Position numbers and translations under genes: made by a program. From Candidula unifasciata (lineage: Eukaryota; Mollusca; Gastropoda; Stylommatophora; Geomitridae), in NCBI GenBank assembly GCA_905116865.2, contig CAJHNH020008057.1, forward strand, positions 244,001-308,000: DNA of 64,000 nucleotides, read 5' to 3'. This document shows, one piece after another, positions 52,762 through 63,500 of this stretch (positions are counted from its first letter, which is position 1; each line of letters starts with the position of its first letter). The notes under the pieces are model-generated. The model was not told the origin of the DNA, ran no database searches, and was given only the letters and a program-made list of their open reading frames with translations.

Positions 52762-53800
52762 TGTCTTAACTGTTTATTATTCCTGAAATATTCTTATTTA
52801 ACACGATAATGTAAACTAAGTTACAGCTCTGTAAAACAGTCTTGTCTAATCCATAGTTTATAAATACACAAGTGTGTAGTGTGCTATTTTGAGTCCAACT
52901 TATATTTCCACATAAACCTCGTGCTCTCAAAAGTAGATCATGAAACTTTAATCATGAAAACACATCTTTCTAAAAAGGTTTTCTCATAAGGACAGATTTG
53001 CCAGCCACGAAAGTGAAACAGACATAAAGTAAGAACAAAGTAGACTTCGTGCAACTATCTCCAACATAACACATTTTTAGGATGTTGTAGTACATGGAAC
53101 TTATCATTGCGGGAAACCCCAGAGCAGCGGTCAGTGACCAATTTAAGAATGGTAAATAAAAGTTGATGAATGTCAAATCAATAAGTGTAAATAAATTATG
53201 GATGTTATCACACACTGTATAACACGTTTACTTAAATAATACTACTGTTTTGAAAATCGTATCTTATACACGCGGATACAGTCTATCCTTGAAAGAAATG
53301 ACTTTGCCAACTACCTGTTTACTTTCATTATCTAATGTCTAAAAATACCTATCCATTTCCTAGAAAACGGTTTTTGTAAAAAGCTAGAGAAATAGATATG
53401 ACTTTAAGATTTGTAATAGTTTTTTCAACCCTCATTGTTATACCCCCGGCCGACTCTATCTGGAGAAGGCGGTGGTTATACTTTGGGTATAGGGCCGAAT
53501 TTAGACTTGACTGGGCCCTAACCTATTTAAAGCCTCAGGTCCTTGCCGTTTTTAATTACAAAAGTTAATATCGGAGGAAATTTGTAAAAATGTAAGTTAA
53601 TAAAAGTTGGAAGTTGACGCTTATCAAGCTGATGATTTTTATTAAATTTGAATAGGCTACGACAAGTTAGAATAAATAAAAGTCTGCGATAACCCCCCAC
53701 CCCCCCACCCCCCCCCCAATTTAAACATTTCTTTAGACAGTTTTTTTTAAAGAAAAAAATGGACTTTTGTTTCTAGGCTCGTACATATTGGAGAACTAAC
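52762..53800. other. Upstream region of the HLTF-like gene
   Basis: Intergenic between divergent genes. No recognised coding sequence. A C-rich tract is at 53694-53719. A possible 5-prime UTR intron acceptor (tttcag) lies about 23 bp before the ATG. Confidence 0.4.
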
Positions 53801-53995
53801 CTGCATCATTTACTGGCTGTTGTGGGTTTTTTTCTAGGCAAATTTTACGTTCAGTAATTTGCCATTTCTTTCTAAACGGTCATCTCTTGATACCACTATC
53901 GAAACAAGAGCAATACAAATCGTCCGCAGCAGAGATCAAACCCAGTACCGCGGCATTACGAAGCGCGTTCGCAACGCCTAAGCCAAAGACGCCGA
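53800..53995 (-). mobile_element. SINE H with tRNA-like head
   Basis: On the minus strand aatgccgcggtactgggtttgatctc looks like a tRNA B-box head. The rest matches 3530-3670. Confidence 0.5.
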
Positions 53996-54099
53996 CATTC
54001 GTACATATTAGGAGGTCTTAATGTGTAGTTTAGTAGTTTATATCTAAGCCCAGCACTGCTTGGGTATATACAGTAGTAACTCCAGGTTGACCAACTCTC

Positions 54100-54390
54100 T
54101 CCCCGTTTGGGTTCCGGGCACAGTTGTATGGAAAACAAGAACAGACCTACTGCGTACCCAAAAAGCATGTCGTAAGAGTCGACTAATCGGGAGCTTCCTT
54201 CAAAGTCCCATGACATCTGCCTATGACGCAACTAACCAACTATCTGCATACAAATAAGCCTGATCTGTAGAGCGGATGCGCACGGAACGTCCAGGTTCTG
54301 GAACAGGATTACATCCCAGAAGTGGGCGAACAACCATAACTTTCCCCTGGTGTTTATAGTTAGTGAATGCGAAGAAAAAGAAGAAGAAGA
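54100..54390 (-). repeat. Family A interspersed repeat, near full length
   Basis: Reverse orientation: ggaaaacaagaacagaccta, catgtcgtaagagtcgacta, tacaaataagcctgatctgt, agaagtgggcgaacaacc, ending in (GAA)n. Confidence 0.7.
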
Positions 54391-54412
54391 CCAACTTTCT
54401 ATGTTGACCATC

Positions 54413-54866
54413 TGTCTATAGTGACCTCATTTCCACTGATCCGACGGTGACCACATTTCCACTGATCCGACGGTGACCACATTTCCACTGATCCGACGGT
54501 GACCACATTTCCACTGATCCGACGGAGATATACCACTTTTCCAGCTCTCTTGGCTGATCCGACATAGGACCACATTTCCACTGTTGTGATCCGACGGTGA
54601 CCACATTTCCACTGATCTCTTCCCATGTATGCTTTGTATGGTATGGTGTCACACATTTTCCACTGATCCGACGGTGACCACATTTCCACTGATCCGACGG
54701 TGACCACATTTCCACTGATCCGACGGTCACCACATTTCCACTGATCCGACGGTCACCACATTTCCACTGATCCGACGGTGACCACATTTCCACTGATCCG
54801 ACGGTCACCACATTTCCACTGATCCGACGGTCACCACATTTCCACTGATCCGACGGTCACCACATT
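54413..54866. repeat. 26-bp satellite array, about 16 units
   Basis: Unit cacatttccactgatccgac plus ggtgac, with two interruptions (54525-54590 and 54620-54660). The 26-bp length rotates frame, so reading frames repeat every 78 bp. Confidence 0.92.
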
Positions 54867-55119
54867 TTCTCAGAGGAAGGCCACCTCTAAATGTTGACCA
54901 GCTCTGTATATTAACCACTGGGACTCTGAATGTCACATCAGCTCATTCCCAAATCAATGAGTTTTTCTCTATCGAATGCACTTTCTTTTTTTTTTTTTTT
55001 TACTGATGAATTGATTCAGATATCCGTCAAATGCGTACTATGCACAAATATTGCATAATAATTCACACACTTCGCACCAGCATTGCATACAATTTTGAAT
55101 TAGCCACAGTATCGGAACA

Positions 55120-55400
55120 TCTTTTTAAAGTCCATGTCGTGTGACATTGGTAGTCAGGCTTTTCTACAACCTTCTGTCTCGTGTACTTTCAATCATTTCT
55201 GACACAAATGATCTTCCATACTTTGTGTCGTTGGTAGTCATGTCTATCTACAACCCTCTGTCTCGTGTACTTTCAAAAAGTTTTGATACAAATGATCTTT
55301 CATACTTTGTGACGTTGACAGTCATGCCTATCCACAACCCTCTGTCTCGTGTACTTTTAATCAGTTCTGACACAGAGCACTGTACATACCTTGTGGACGC
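55120..55400 (-). repeat. Tandem triplication of a LINE 3-prime segment
   Basis: Three ~85-bp units, each with gt-gtcgttggtagtcatg-like start and ctctgtctcgtgtactttcaa, related to the single copy at 15145-15260. Confidence 0.7.
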
Positions 55401-55459
55401 GCCTAAGACGCTTAGTTTCTCAGTTCAACAGGGCGCTGGAACCCATACACAGGCAACTT

Positions 55460-55595
55460 AAGCCCCCCCCCCCTTTCCCACCATATGATAGAGGGACTGA
55501 GACATATTCTCTCTCCACCCCCTTCCCCCCCCCCCCAGAAAATTTGCAAGAGGGCTACGTACCCCCCCCCCTCCCCTCTCCCCTTCCAACCATGT
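55460..55595. repeat. C-rich low-complexity tract
   Basis: Four poly-C runs within 135 bp, separated by short A/T-rich spacers. Confidence 0.75.
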
Positions 55596-56082
55596 ATAGA
55601 CTTTACTGAAGAATATTTATACATGACTACCTATTACGTAAATATTAACCAAACTACAAGCGTATGCCAGAGGTGTCGCGACGAAAACAGTTTGAGAGCC
55701 GCTGCTCTGAACTATTGGACTGTCTGGTGACGTCATTTCTGGTCGTCTAAAAACAAAGCACTCGGGACAGTCCTGATTACTTTTTTAGACATGCTCCTGC
55801 CCTCCCGTCGGTACTCCAAACACCAATCGACCCGTTTTATAAAAATGTAAGAATAAGCTCGAGAATAGGACCTACACTTGCAGTTTACCGTAGACCTTAT
55901 AACACTTTAGGCCTTTAGTGAAATAAAAAAAAACAAAATTATTTTGAATGCGTGAAATTTATTGGGGGGAATTTTAATTATAGCACGTCTTTGTGTGTGC
56001 ATTTAAAGAGCATATTGATTGGTTTATTTATTTGTAAAAACAGTTCGTGTTTTAATACCACTGCCAAGCGAGTAGATTAACC

Positions 56083-56090
<8 letters not shown>

Positions 56091-56144
<54 letters not shown>
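56091..56144. repeat. (CA)n microsatellite
   Basis: About 27 CA units. Confidence 0.97.
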
Positions 56145-56146
<2 letters not shown>

Positions 56147-56179
56147 GGAGTAGTTGGGTTAAACTGTTTTTTAAACTCA

Positions 56180-56350
56180 AAATATTAGATGGATGTCCCG
56201 TATTCCGCGCTAGATATTATGGCCACCCGAAACATGTTCCAGTTTCACTCTTCTCAAAACATGGCAAGAAATGGTGACTGTCTTCTTCTTTTGTTTGTGA
56301 TAAGTTGTCCTACAGCTGGGTTACCCATTCTGACACCCAGACATATGCGC
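56180..56350 (-). mobile_element. LINE C-terminal fragment
   Basis: cccgaaacatgttccagtttc, tcttctcaaaacatggcaag, atggtgactgtcttcttc, as in 41640-41720. Confidence 0.45.
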
Positions 56351-56789
56351 TTATCTAAATGTGGCGGTAGGATTTTAAATATTGAGGACGCTATCGTCTG
56401 ACTTTCTCCCCCCGTCCCACATGAACAGTTTTTTTTTTAAAAAATGAATAATGCACAATTAGTAATAGTAATTTTAACAATATTCTGTTGAACCCATCCT
56501 GGTTATTATAACTGCGCCCGTGTGTCATCAGGGCCCTCACGGGAAGCAAAGAATAGTGACACTACCAGGCATGTCGTAAGAGGCGCCTAAGGGTAGGGTT
56601 GTGCTTGAGGTTAGTACCTCATTCTGAAAAAACCATAGCCACAAAAACCAGCCAACCATGGATAAGTCAAAAAAGAGAAGCAAGTAAAACCCAGTTAACC
56701 AAGATGAGGGGAGGCTCTTAAAGTAGAAGAAGTATGACACGGTGTGGAGAAAGCTGAAAGAAGTCCGGATCGTCGACATATCTCTTCTC

Positions 56790-57310
56790 AGCTAGGAAAA
56801 CCTCCAGAATTGGCACCTGGAATGTAAGAACTCTCTATGATGTAGGAAGAACAATGGACGTAGTAAGGGAAATGTATTGGAACCCACAGGGGCATAGGAA
56901 TTTTGAAGAGAAAGAAAGACAAAACACACACACACACACATGTAGAAGGGAGCTGGAGAATGAAGTTAGAAAGATGGGGAGGACATGGGGAGAGCTGCAT
57001 TTGAAAGCAAAGGATCGAACGACTTGGCGTGAGTTGGTTGAGGGCCTATGCTCCACTGGGGGGCTAGAAAGGCAGAAGAAGAAGGTTAGAACTGGGATAA
57101 TGCAAAAGTACCTGAACACTAATTCCGTCCCCATGTGGGATGATTGTTTCGTTATTTTGAAGCCCCTTCCTTGCTGTTGCCGGGGGCCCTAATATAACCT
57201 AAAGGTTGAACAGGGTTTCTGGGACCTTTTCATGAGTGATCCTTCTCCGAATGGTTGCATTTTGTGTCACCGGTGTTTATCGCTCAGTGTGATGTCCTGG
57301 TGAGGTAAAA
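56790..57310 (+). mobile_element. Internally deleted LINE: endonuclease start joined to C-terminus and 3-prime tail
   Basis: TGTWNVRT-like block (GTWNVRTLYDVGRTMDVVRE), the first motif of LINE APE endonucleases, runs in one frame into RRELENEVRKMGRTWGELHL and RTTWRELVEGLCSTGG, the usual polymerase C-terminus, then the shared tail (tttctgggaccttttc, gtgatgtcctggtgaggtaa). The entire RT is missing. Confidence 0.75.
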
Positions 57311-57660
57311 AGTCAGTCGCTAACAATGTAATGTATTACTGGTAAAAAAACACCCAGTTGTATTTAGGTTCTTTGCTGGAAAGGGGGTGGGGGGGGGGCG
57401 TCACGTTTAGCCAGCATTCTAGAAGGTTATAATTGTGACTAGGTTATATGCGCCATATAAAATAGCTTAGCATTGTTTGCCACCAAGAGCCCTGAAAAGG
57501 ACTCGTGTAGTGTTTATGCGATCAAAGAAGACAGACCCAAATACTGTACTAAACGGCGACGAAGTCGTCTACCGACGAGACAGTGTACAAACTTAAACTG
57601 GCAAAACATTTAAAAAGACTTTTATCACGTGACCAATTTGATCATGTGATTAGATTGAGT
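57310..57660. promoter_or_regulatory. Probable promoter region of the MFSD1-like gene
   Basis: About 350 bp before the ATG with a poly-G tract (57381-57398), a CG-containing patch near 57540-57590 and the E-box at 57624. No TATA box is clear. Confidence 0.35.
57624..57633 (+). promoter_or_regulatory. CLEAR-type E-box upstream of MFSD1-like gene
   Basis: atcacgtgac is 9 of 10 bases of the CLEAR consensus bound by TFEB/MITF factors at lysosomal genes. It lies 31 bp before the ATG. A related half-matching site (tcatgtga) is at 57642-57649. Confidence 0.5.
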
Positions 57661-57672
57661 CAAAATGGCGGT
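57661..57672 (+). promoter_or_regulatory. YY1-like site over the MFSD1-like start codon
   Basis: caaaatggcggt resembles the YY1 consensus (core ATGGCGG) and overlaps the ATG. YY1 sites at the start of the coding exon are common in housekeeping genes. Function is inferred from the motif only. Confidence 0.35.
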
Positions 57673-57689
57673 GCTGCAAGCTGATCAGT
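57665..57689 (+). CDS. MFSD1: MFSD1-like exon 1
   Basis: 25 nt encoding MAVLQADQ plus one base, donor gtaagt. It is phase-compatible with exon 2. An in-frame TGA is at 57656-57658. As a very short exon it is less certain than the others. Confidence 0.6.
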
Positions 57690-60600
57690 GTAAGTGGTTA
57701 CCCAAGTACTTGAATTATTATGTGTATCGAATGATGTTACGGAAAGTTATTTATTAAATAATTTCCTAAATGCATAATGTAATAGAAGAAATTATATATT
57801 TTTAAAAGTTATAATTGCCTTTTTAGTTAAAAAGGTAAGTAGTGTCAGAGACAGCAGAAAGGACCACGATCATTGATCATAACATAAATTCATGTAATAA
57901 TATTATCATTATTCATTATCTTATCTCATCATAACACTCACAGTTCATACACACGCTAAATTTAGGGATGCTAATGAAGTTTTATATTATATTGGGTTTG
58001 TACTTATGAAACCACGACAGCTAGATAGAGATTAAAATATCAAACCCAACGATACTAAATGAAGCCTTAAGTCAATTCAAATTCTAGGAGAAGATATTTG
58101 GGCTATCCTCCGAATAACGGTCCCAAATTATCGAAATAATTAAGAAAATACCCAAACAGGGCCTCAATGTTTGTGACTGTGCCACCAGGAAACTGCACCA
58201 AATATTCAGCAAACAAAATGCGATTAGTGCTGCCGTGTTAACAGCGATCCACGTAAGTTCCATCCATAACCCGGCTATCCTCCGAATAACGGTCCAAAAT
58301 TATCAAAGCCAAAAATATACCCTAACAGGGCCTCAGTCACGTGTCAGTTGTGGCTTTCTAGGGACTATACTGCCACCCCCGAATTGCAGACTTCCGTGGA
58401 CTATACCGCCACCGCCGAGAGTATCCCCCACGGCGATCACGCCTAAAGCTAGGACCCAGGGGAGAGGTTAAACCTAGCACTCAGTGTCGGAGCTGTTGAC
58501 ACCCTTGATGATTTAGGACTGTTATTTGGAGGAGTCTTTCCGCGGTATATTCGCCGGAAAGAAGTCCAAAATTTACATGTGATTGAGGCCCTGTTAGAGT
58601 ATTTTCTTAGCCTCGATAATTTGGGACCGTTATTTGGAGGATAGCCGATATTTGATATTAAAATTTTTAGTGGCTGATACCACCTTAGACAAACATTATA
58701 GTGGTGTAATCAAACACAGAAGATGGATTTTGGGCTGTATCCCATTTAAATGTAATAAACAGACAATGAATTAATCGGCACTGATAAAATGAAGTAGAAA
58801 GATAGAAGGACACAAGATAGAAGACCTTGATCACAGGCGAGTATCCGGCTGCTAGACCTTAGCGGCTGCCATGTTGCTCTAATGAATTTGTAAAAAATTT
58901 ATTTGTGTTCGTTAAAAATATTTTTGGAGGGAATATATAAAGAGAGTAATCAATTAACATAAACAGAGTGAAGCATTAAATTAAATACATTCCCTGGGGT
59001 CTAAAAACAATATGTATCAGGTGACACATGACACCATGACTTCCGTTAAAGAGGCTACGGGGAAAATGTGATGTCATCTTGGCTTTAAAAAAGCTTTTTG
59101 CTTCACAAAGAAACCTGCATAAATGCTACTTTTAGTAATATATCTTCTTCTTCACGTTCACCAGCTGTAAACTCTGGCGGAAAGTTCTGGTTGTTCATCC
59201 ACCTCTGGACTGCATTCCTGTTCCAGAACCCGAGTGTTGTGTGTGCATCCGTTTTACAGACTTGACTCATTTGTATGCAGACTGCTGGTTCCTTGCCTCT
59301 CAGGCAGATGCATTGTGACCTCGAAGGAAGCTCCCAATTAGTTGACTCTTACGACATGCTTTTGGGTAGGCAGTGGGTCTATTCTTGTTTTCCCTATAAT
59401 AGGGCCCCGGAATCCACAAAGGGAGTAAATATATCTATATCCTGACCTTTTAAACTTTGCGCGGACATGAGAACAGTCAATCTCATTAGCTAGCGTGTCT
59501 CATTAACACATGATTATGGTCAAGCTAGATAAGCGGCTTTTACTGGAAATTGGACTCTGCTCTACCAGAAGTGCCAGGTTTGTGGCTTTTAGGGCGTTTG
59601 GGTTTAGGCGGCATGGCTAGTGCCGTCACCACAAACTGTGTGGGTTAGGATTTTTGTTTGTGCTCCCACTTAAAAAAATCATGTCTGAAAGAGGATCGAA
59701 CCCAGGTCTCCCACACGAGAGCCCAGCACTCTTACCACTGAGCCCAGCACTCTCACCACTGAACCCAGCCACTACTCATTAATCCAAATCACCCAGCAGT
59801 AATTTTATTAAATAAACAGTATGTTTGTTTCACATTTTTCATTGCAGGTTATTACCGTTTTTTAGTTTTATTTTTCAACTGTATGCTGACCTTTGGCTCG
59901 TACTTTTGTTTTGATATGCCAAGTGTTCTTCAGGATGTCTTTACTCAGGTAATTCTTAAATTCTTTTTTTTTTAAAAACCCTTGTTCGTGAATGTAATAT
60001 AATATATAATTCATAGCAAAGACATCATGGACATTAGAAACAGGGATTTATTATTTTAAGGCTGCGTTATGAGAAGATTTAAAAAAAAATCAGAACATGT
60101 GACAGCTGGAAGGATTTACGAAAAGAAAGATTGAGGATGACAGAGAAATTTCTTGACAACTTTTTATCAAGCCTTGATTGATTGATTGGCACATTTCCGT
60201 CTTTCCAGACGATAGTGTTATATTGCACTATGAGGAGGCATGGAACTCACAGTCCATGGCGATGGCCAGTGTGACTGGCAAGATCCGCCCGTGTCAAGAA
60301 AAGTCTTCCTCAATTATAGCATGAGATTTTAGGACCATTATTGTCTAACATTTGTGTTTAGTCTGTTTCTTCTCAGATTCTCAGCTATCATATTTTCTGC
60401 AATCATTTCTTCCTTGACTCTCATTCCTCTCCAGATATGCCCTCCCCACACAACACGGTCCATGGTATTTTGTTCCCCTGCCTTGGAAGAGTGTCAGCAA
60501 ATGCTTCAAATGAAAACTTTAAAACTTTGAAAGAAATTACAACAACCATACCAGTGTCTTGTAACTTGTCGAATTGTTGGTAAGGATGTCAAGGGTGTTA

Positions 60601-61712
60601 AGCATGTGACTTCACACTAGAGACGAACACCGCAATGTCATAATGACATCTCAAAGATGGCCACCCAACTTTCAACCTCCGCAGTGCTCCCGTCCTATAT
60701 TTTCTGTGTGTCGATGCACCTAAATGAGCAAATATCAGTATAGCAGTGTAATTAAAGCACATCATTTGATTGCATAAAACATTTGTACCCATCAGAAAAG
60801 CACAATAGACACTATGAAATAAGTTACAGATTTAGCTTGTAACTACCTAAGAAATTTAAGGGTTTAACTTGTGCAGCTTGTGTTTTGTTTTGTTTTTAAT
60901 TATCTCATAAATGTGTTTAATCTGTTGTATCAATGTTATCTTTATGAATCACATCTTGTATTTTCTACAGTGGCAGAGAGACTGAGCATTATTTTATAAT
61001 TGATGTGTTAATGTAATGATCATTATCATTGCCCTGTTGTGCAATAATATGTCACATATTTCTCGCAGACTATTCCTTTCTACCCTGTACAATCAGTTCA
61101 CTTTCATGGATGGAGTCCAGTACAGCACCTTTGGCCTCTTTCTTCAGCATTCATTTTAGGGTTTCTTTTGGGTGCCCTCACTTCCTCAGTCTCTTTATTT
61201 CCCATTTTAGTTCCTGTTTGGTGATTCTATTTGTTTCTTCTCTTAATGTGTCCAATACAGCCCCCATCTTCTCTGTTTTATAACTGTTGCTACCAATAAT
61301 TAGCCAGACACTTCTCTGATTTCTTCACCTCTCTCCAATTCATCCCATTTTATTTTCAATATTTTCCTCAGGTGTTTATTTCTAAACACATTTAACTTTT
61401 GTTCCATTTCTATTAATTTGTTACCTAGGTTAAATTTTTTAAATTGAATATTTGAACTCATTTATGCTATTATAATATTTTGGTCCTAATGCAGTAATAA
61501 GGAAACTATATTTTGTAAGGAGGTCATGTAAACATTTTGATGATTTTAGACAAACTGTACAACTGGCAATAAGACACAGCAGTTCAACAGTACATGTGAT
61601 GGATTAGGCATGTCAGACGCAGAATATAACTTACTATACGCTGTCTATGCTTGGACGTAAGTACATAATTTTTCTGCATTTTGCTTTAAACATTTCACTT
61701 ATCAGGTCAAGG

Positions 61713-61750
<38 letters not shown>

Positions 61751-62366
61751 GTGTGTGTATATATTTGTATGTATATATATATTTTTTAAAGTTAGTAAAA
61801 AATGTAGATGCCATCATTTCAAGACTATATATATATATAAAATGTATTTGTTTTTTTCTTTACTATCAAGAAAAGATATAAAACCGAACAAAAAGTATAT
61901 TAGCAAGCTTCACAATATAACAAATACAAACAAAACGTGAACTTTGCGGCTATTAAGCCTTCATCAGCACATACAAATGAAACAATACTACACAGATACA
62001 CAAAATTACTTAGCCAAAATCTCAAAGCAGCCTTTACTATGGATTCGGAACCATATGTCCGAACCAAATTAAAAATGGCATTTAAACTGTTCAGCAACCT
62101 ACTTCTTAATTTGCTGTACACAAAAAAAAAACTGAATATTCTTTCAAAAGTTGAACGGAAATATATATAAAAAGAAAACTTTTGTGAATATTATCAGGTG
62201 TAAGTTTTAGAAATAGACAAGAAAAATGTAGAAATGAAACAAATTTATACATGTTACATTTCATTTAGAAACTGTGGTTTAACTTTTATATTTTCTGATA
62301 TCACTTTCAGGAATGCAGTTGTTGTCATAGCTGCTGGTTTTCTCATTGACAAGTTGGGAAACAGAG
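57665..62366 (+). CDS. MFSD1: MFSD1-like major facilitator transporter (first four coding exons, 3-prime end outside window)
   Basis: Vertebrate MFSD1 is a lysosomal MFS protein that depends on GLMP and transports small peptides. The joined exons read in frame for 88 complete codons. Visible: a first membrane helix (RFLVLFFNCMLTFGSYFCFD), a luminal loop with three N-glycosylation sequons (NCT, NKT, NST), then EYNLLYAVYAWTNAVVVIAA and GFLIDKLGNR. The GSYFC-D-P--LQ motif and the LLYA-Y-W-N-V----GFLID block are characteristic of MFSD1. An in-frame TGA lies three codons before the ATG. The N-terminus is much shorter than in human MFSD1 and lacks an obvious dileucine sorting signal. About ten further helices should lie to the right of the window. 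Confidence 0.82.
58101..58646. mobile_element. Compound foldback DNA transposon with 8-bp target-site duplication
   Basis: Outer inverted ends ggctatcctcc-aataacggtc of about 70 bp. Exact 8-bp repeats gatatttg sit at 58093-58100 and 58647-58654. A second, inner inverted pair begins at 58273 (ggctatcctccgaataacgg) and ends near 58545 (ggactgttatttggagga). No transposase. 8-bp duplication suggests hAT, P, Merlin or Sola1. In MFSD1-like intron 1. Confidence 0.8.
58660..59140. other. Intron sequence, nothing recognised
   Basis: No repeat family or coding segment noticed. Confidence 0.35.
59145..59425 (+). repeat. Family A interspersed repeat, best-preserved copy
   Basis: cttcttcttcacgttcaccag, gcggaaagttctggttgttc, gcatccgttttacagacttg, ctctcaggcagatgcattg, ttagttgactcttacgacatg, ggcagtgggtctattcttg. 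Very like 4200-4475. Confidence 0.75.
59600..59770 (-). mobile_element. tRNA-headed SINE
   Basis: Reverse head: gaggatcgaacccaggtctcc and gagagcccagcactcttaccactgagc, a tRNA-like B and A box pair. The end contains a duplicated 20-bp segment. Confidence 0.6.
59848..59948 (+). CDS. MFSD1: MFSD1-like exon 2 (TM1)
   Basis: 101 nt after attgcag: YYRFLVLFFNCMLTFGSYFC, then FDMPSVLQDVFTQ. First transmembrane helix and the MFSD1 signature GSYFC-D-P--LQ. Ends in phase 0 at gtaatt. Confidence 0.87.
60000..61020. other. MFSD1-like intron 2, left part
   Basis: Possible LINE trace at 60180-60480 (ccagacgata-tgttatattgc, ttccttgactctcattcctctcc). Otherwise unrecognised. Confidence 0.3.
61030..61410 (-). 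mobile_element. LINE C-terminal fragment
   Basis: The minus strand reads GCPKETLK, then KKEAKGAVLDSIHESELIVQ in sequence order, matching KAAGMDSINDIELIARD in 43490-43870. Confidence 0.6.
61550..61656 (+). CDS. MFSD1: MFSD1-like exon 3 (luminal loop and start of TM2)
   Basis: 107 nt: TNCTTGNKTQQFNSTCDGLG, then MSDAEYNLLYAVYAW. Three N-glycosylation sequons and two cysteines in the loop. EYNLLYA-YAW matches the MFSD1 LLYAWYSW region. Confidence 0.87.
61711..61790. repeat. (TA)n microsatellite
   Basis: TA run 61711-61746 and a second TA-rich stretch, 55-130 bp after the MFSD1-like exon 3 donor. Confidence 0.9.
61880..62170 (-). mobile_element. Possible Penelope-like element end
   Basis: The minus strand contains gctgatgaaggcttaatagc followed by cgcaaagttcacg, like the -GATGAAGGC--AGCCGAAACGTT- end common in Penelope-like elements. 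Short and uncertain. Confidence 0.35.
62311..62366 (+). CDS. MFSD1: MFSD1-like exon 4 (TM2 end, loop 2-3 motif)
   Basis: 56 nt: NAVVVIAAGFLIDKLGNR. Matches the GGFLID-R-G MFS motif A region of MFSD1. Ends in phase 1 at gtaaac. No convincing next exon appears before 64000. Confidence 0.87.
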
Positions 62367-62539
62367 GTAAACTGAATATTACTAATTTTAAGTTTTGTTG
62401 TTGTTATTCACATAGTTGTTGTACTCCAGGTTCTCTGGAAAGTTCCAGGGACCGTAAGAATTAGTTTGTAACTGTTGGACGCTGATGTTTATAACTTTTC
62501 CTTGATGTTTAAAAGTACGACCTTTTCTTCTTTCCCCTA

Positions 62540-62750
62540 TTCTTTTTCTCCATTGTGTTCACAAACTGTAAACTCTAGCAGAAAATCCTGATTGTTTGTC
62601 CACTTCTGGACTTTGGTCAGGTTCCAGAACTAGATAAATGTATGCACATCAGTTTTACAGATCTGGCTTCTTTACATGCAGACTGTTGGTTCCTTACCTC
62701 TTAGGCAGATGGGCTATGACTTTGAAGGAAACATTAATCCTGTCAATTTT
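62540..62750 (+). repeat. Family A interspersed repeat
   Basis: gtgttcacaaactgtaaactc, gattgtttgtccacttctgg, cacatcagttttacagatctg, taggcagatgggctatgac. Confidence 0.65.
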
Positions 62751-62828
62751 TGGCCAGGTTCACAGCTTGGTGTCTGTTTCTATAGTGACTGTGGTGAAGT
62801 GTAGGCAGGTCTTGACCAGTGTGGGCTC

Positions 62829-63340
62829 TGATCCTGGAGCACCACACCGTGTTGTTCAGCACCTCTACATCCCTACCCTTAGCACTTGATTCAGTACTGG
62901 AGCACCACACCGTGTTGTTCAGCACCTCTACATCCCTACCCTTAGCACTTGATTCAGTACTGGAGCACCACACCGTGTTGTTCAGCACCTCTACATCCCT
63001 ACCCTTAGCACTTGATTCAGTACTGGAGCACCAAACTGTGTGGTTCAGCACCTCTACATCCATACCCTTGGCGCTTGATTCAGTACTGGAGCACCACGCT
63101 ATGTGGCTCAGCACCTCTATATTCCTACCCTTGGCACTTGATTCAGTACTGGAGCACCACACTGTGTGGTTCAGCACATCTATATCCCTACCCTTGGCAC
63201 TTGATTCAGTACTGGAGCACTACACTGTGTGGTTCAGCACATCTATATCCCTACCCTTGGCACTTGATTCAGTACTGGAGCACCACACTGTGTGGTTCAG
63301 CACTTCTACATCCCTACCCTTGGCACTTGATTCAGTAGAC
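62829..63340. repeat. 63-bp satellite array, 8 units
   Basis: Unit: tggagcaccacac-gtgt-gttcagcac plus ctctacatccctacccttagcacttgattcagtac. The first three units are almost identical, later ones diverge. The length is a multiple of three, so both strands stay open (21-residue repeat). Located in the intron after MFSD1-like exon 4. Confidence 0.95.
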
Positions 63341-63500
63341 TCATAAGAGTAAGAACAAAGCTGTGGGAATTAAAATGGTTTAGATGGCTGTTGTCCATAT
63401 GTGGGTTTTGGGGCACCATTGTGTGTAAAACAAGAATAGACCAACTGCCTCCCCAACAAGTAGTAAAAATATGGGGGTGACGGCAGTCAAGCTAATACCA

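Noticed and set aside
52190..52380. Minus-strand segment ending in an exon-like donor (ctgcgag/gtaagg) between exons 1 and 2, considered as HIRAN sequence.
   Set aside because: Stops interrupt it and no HIRAN-like residues appear. Exon 1 already joins exon 2 in frame.
54399..54811. Three overlapping Trp/Ser-rich ORFs.
   Set aside because: They come from the 26-bp satellite, which cycles through all frames.
62743..63346. 175- and 144-codon ORFs on opposite strands.
   Set aside because: Both follow from a 63-bp tandem repeat in an intron. No start context, splice signals or domain support coding.
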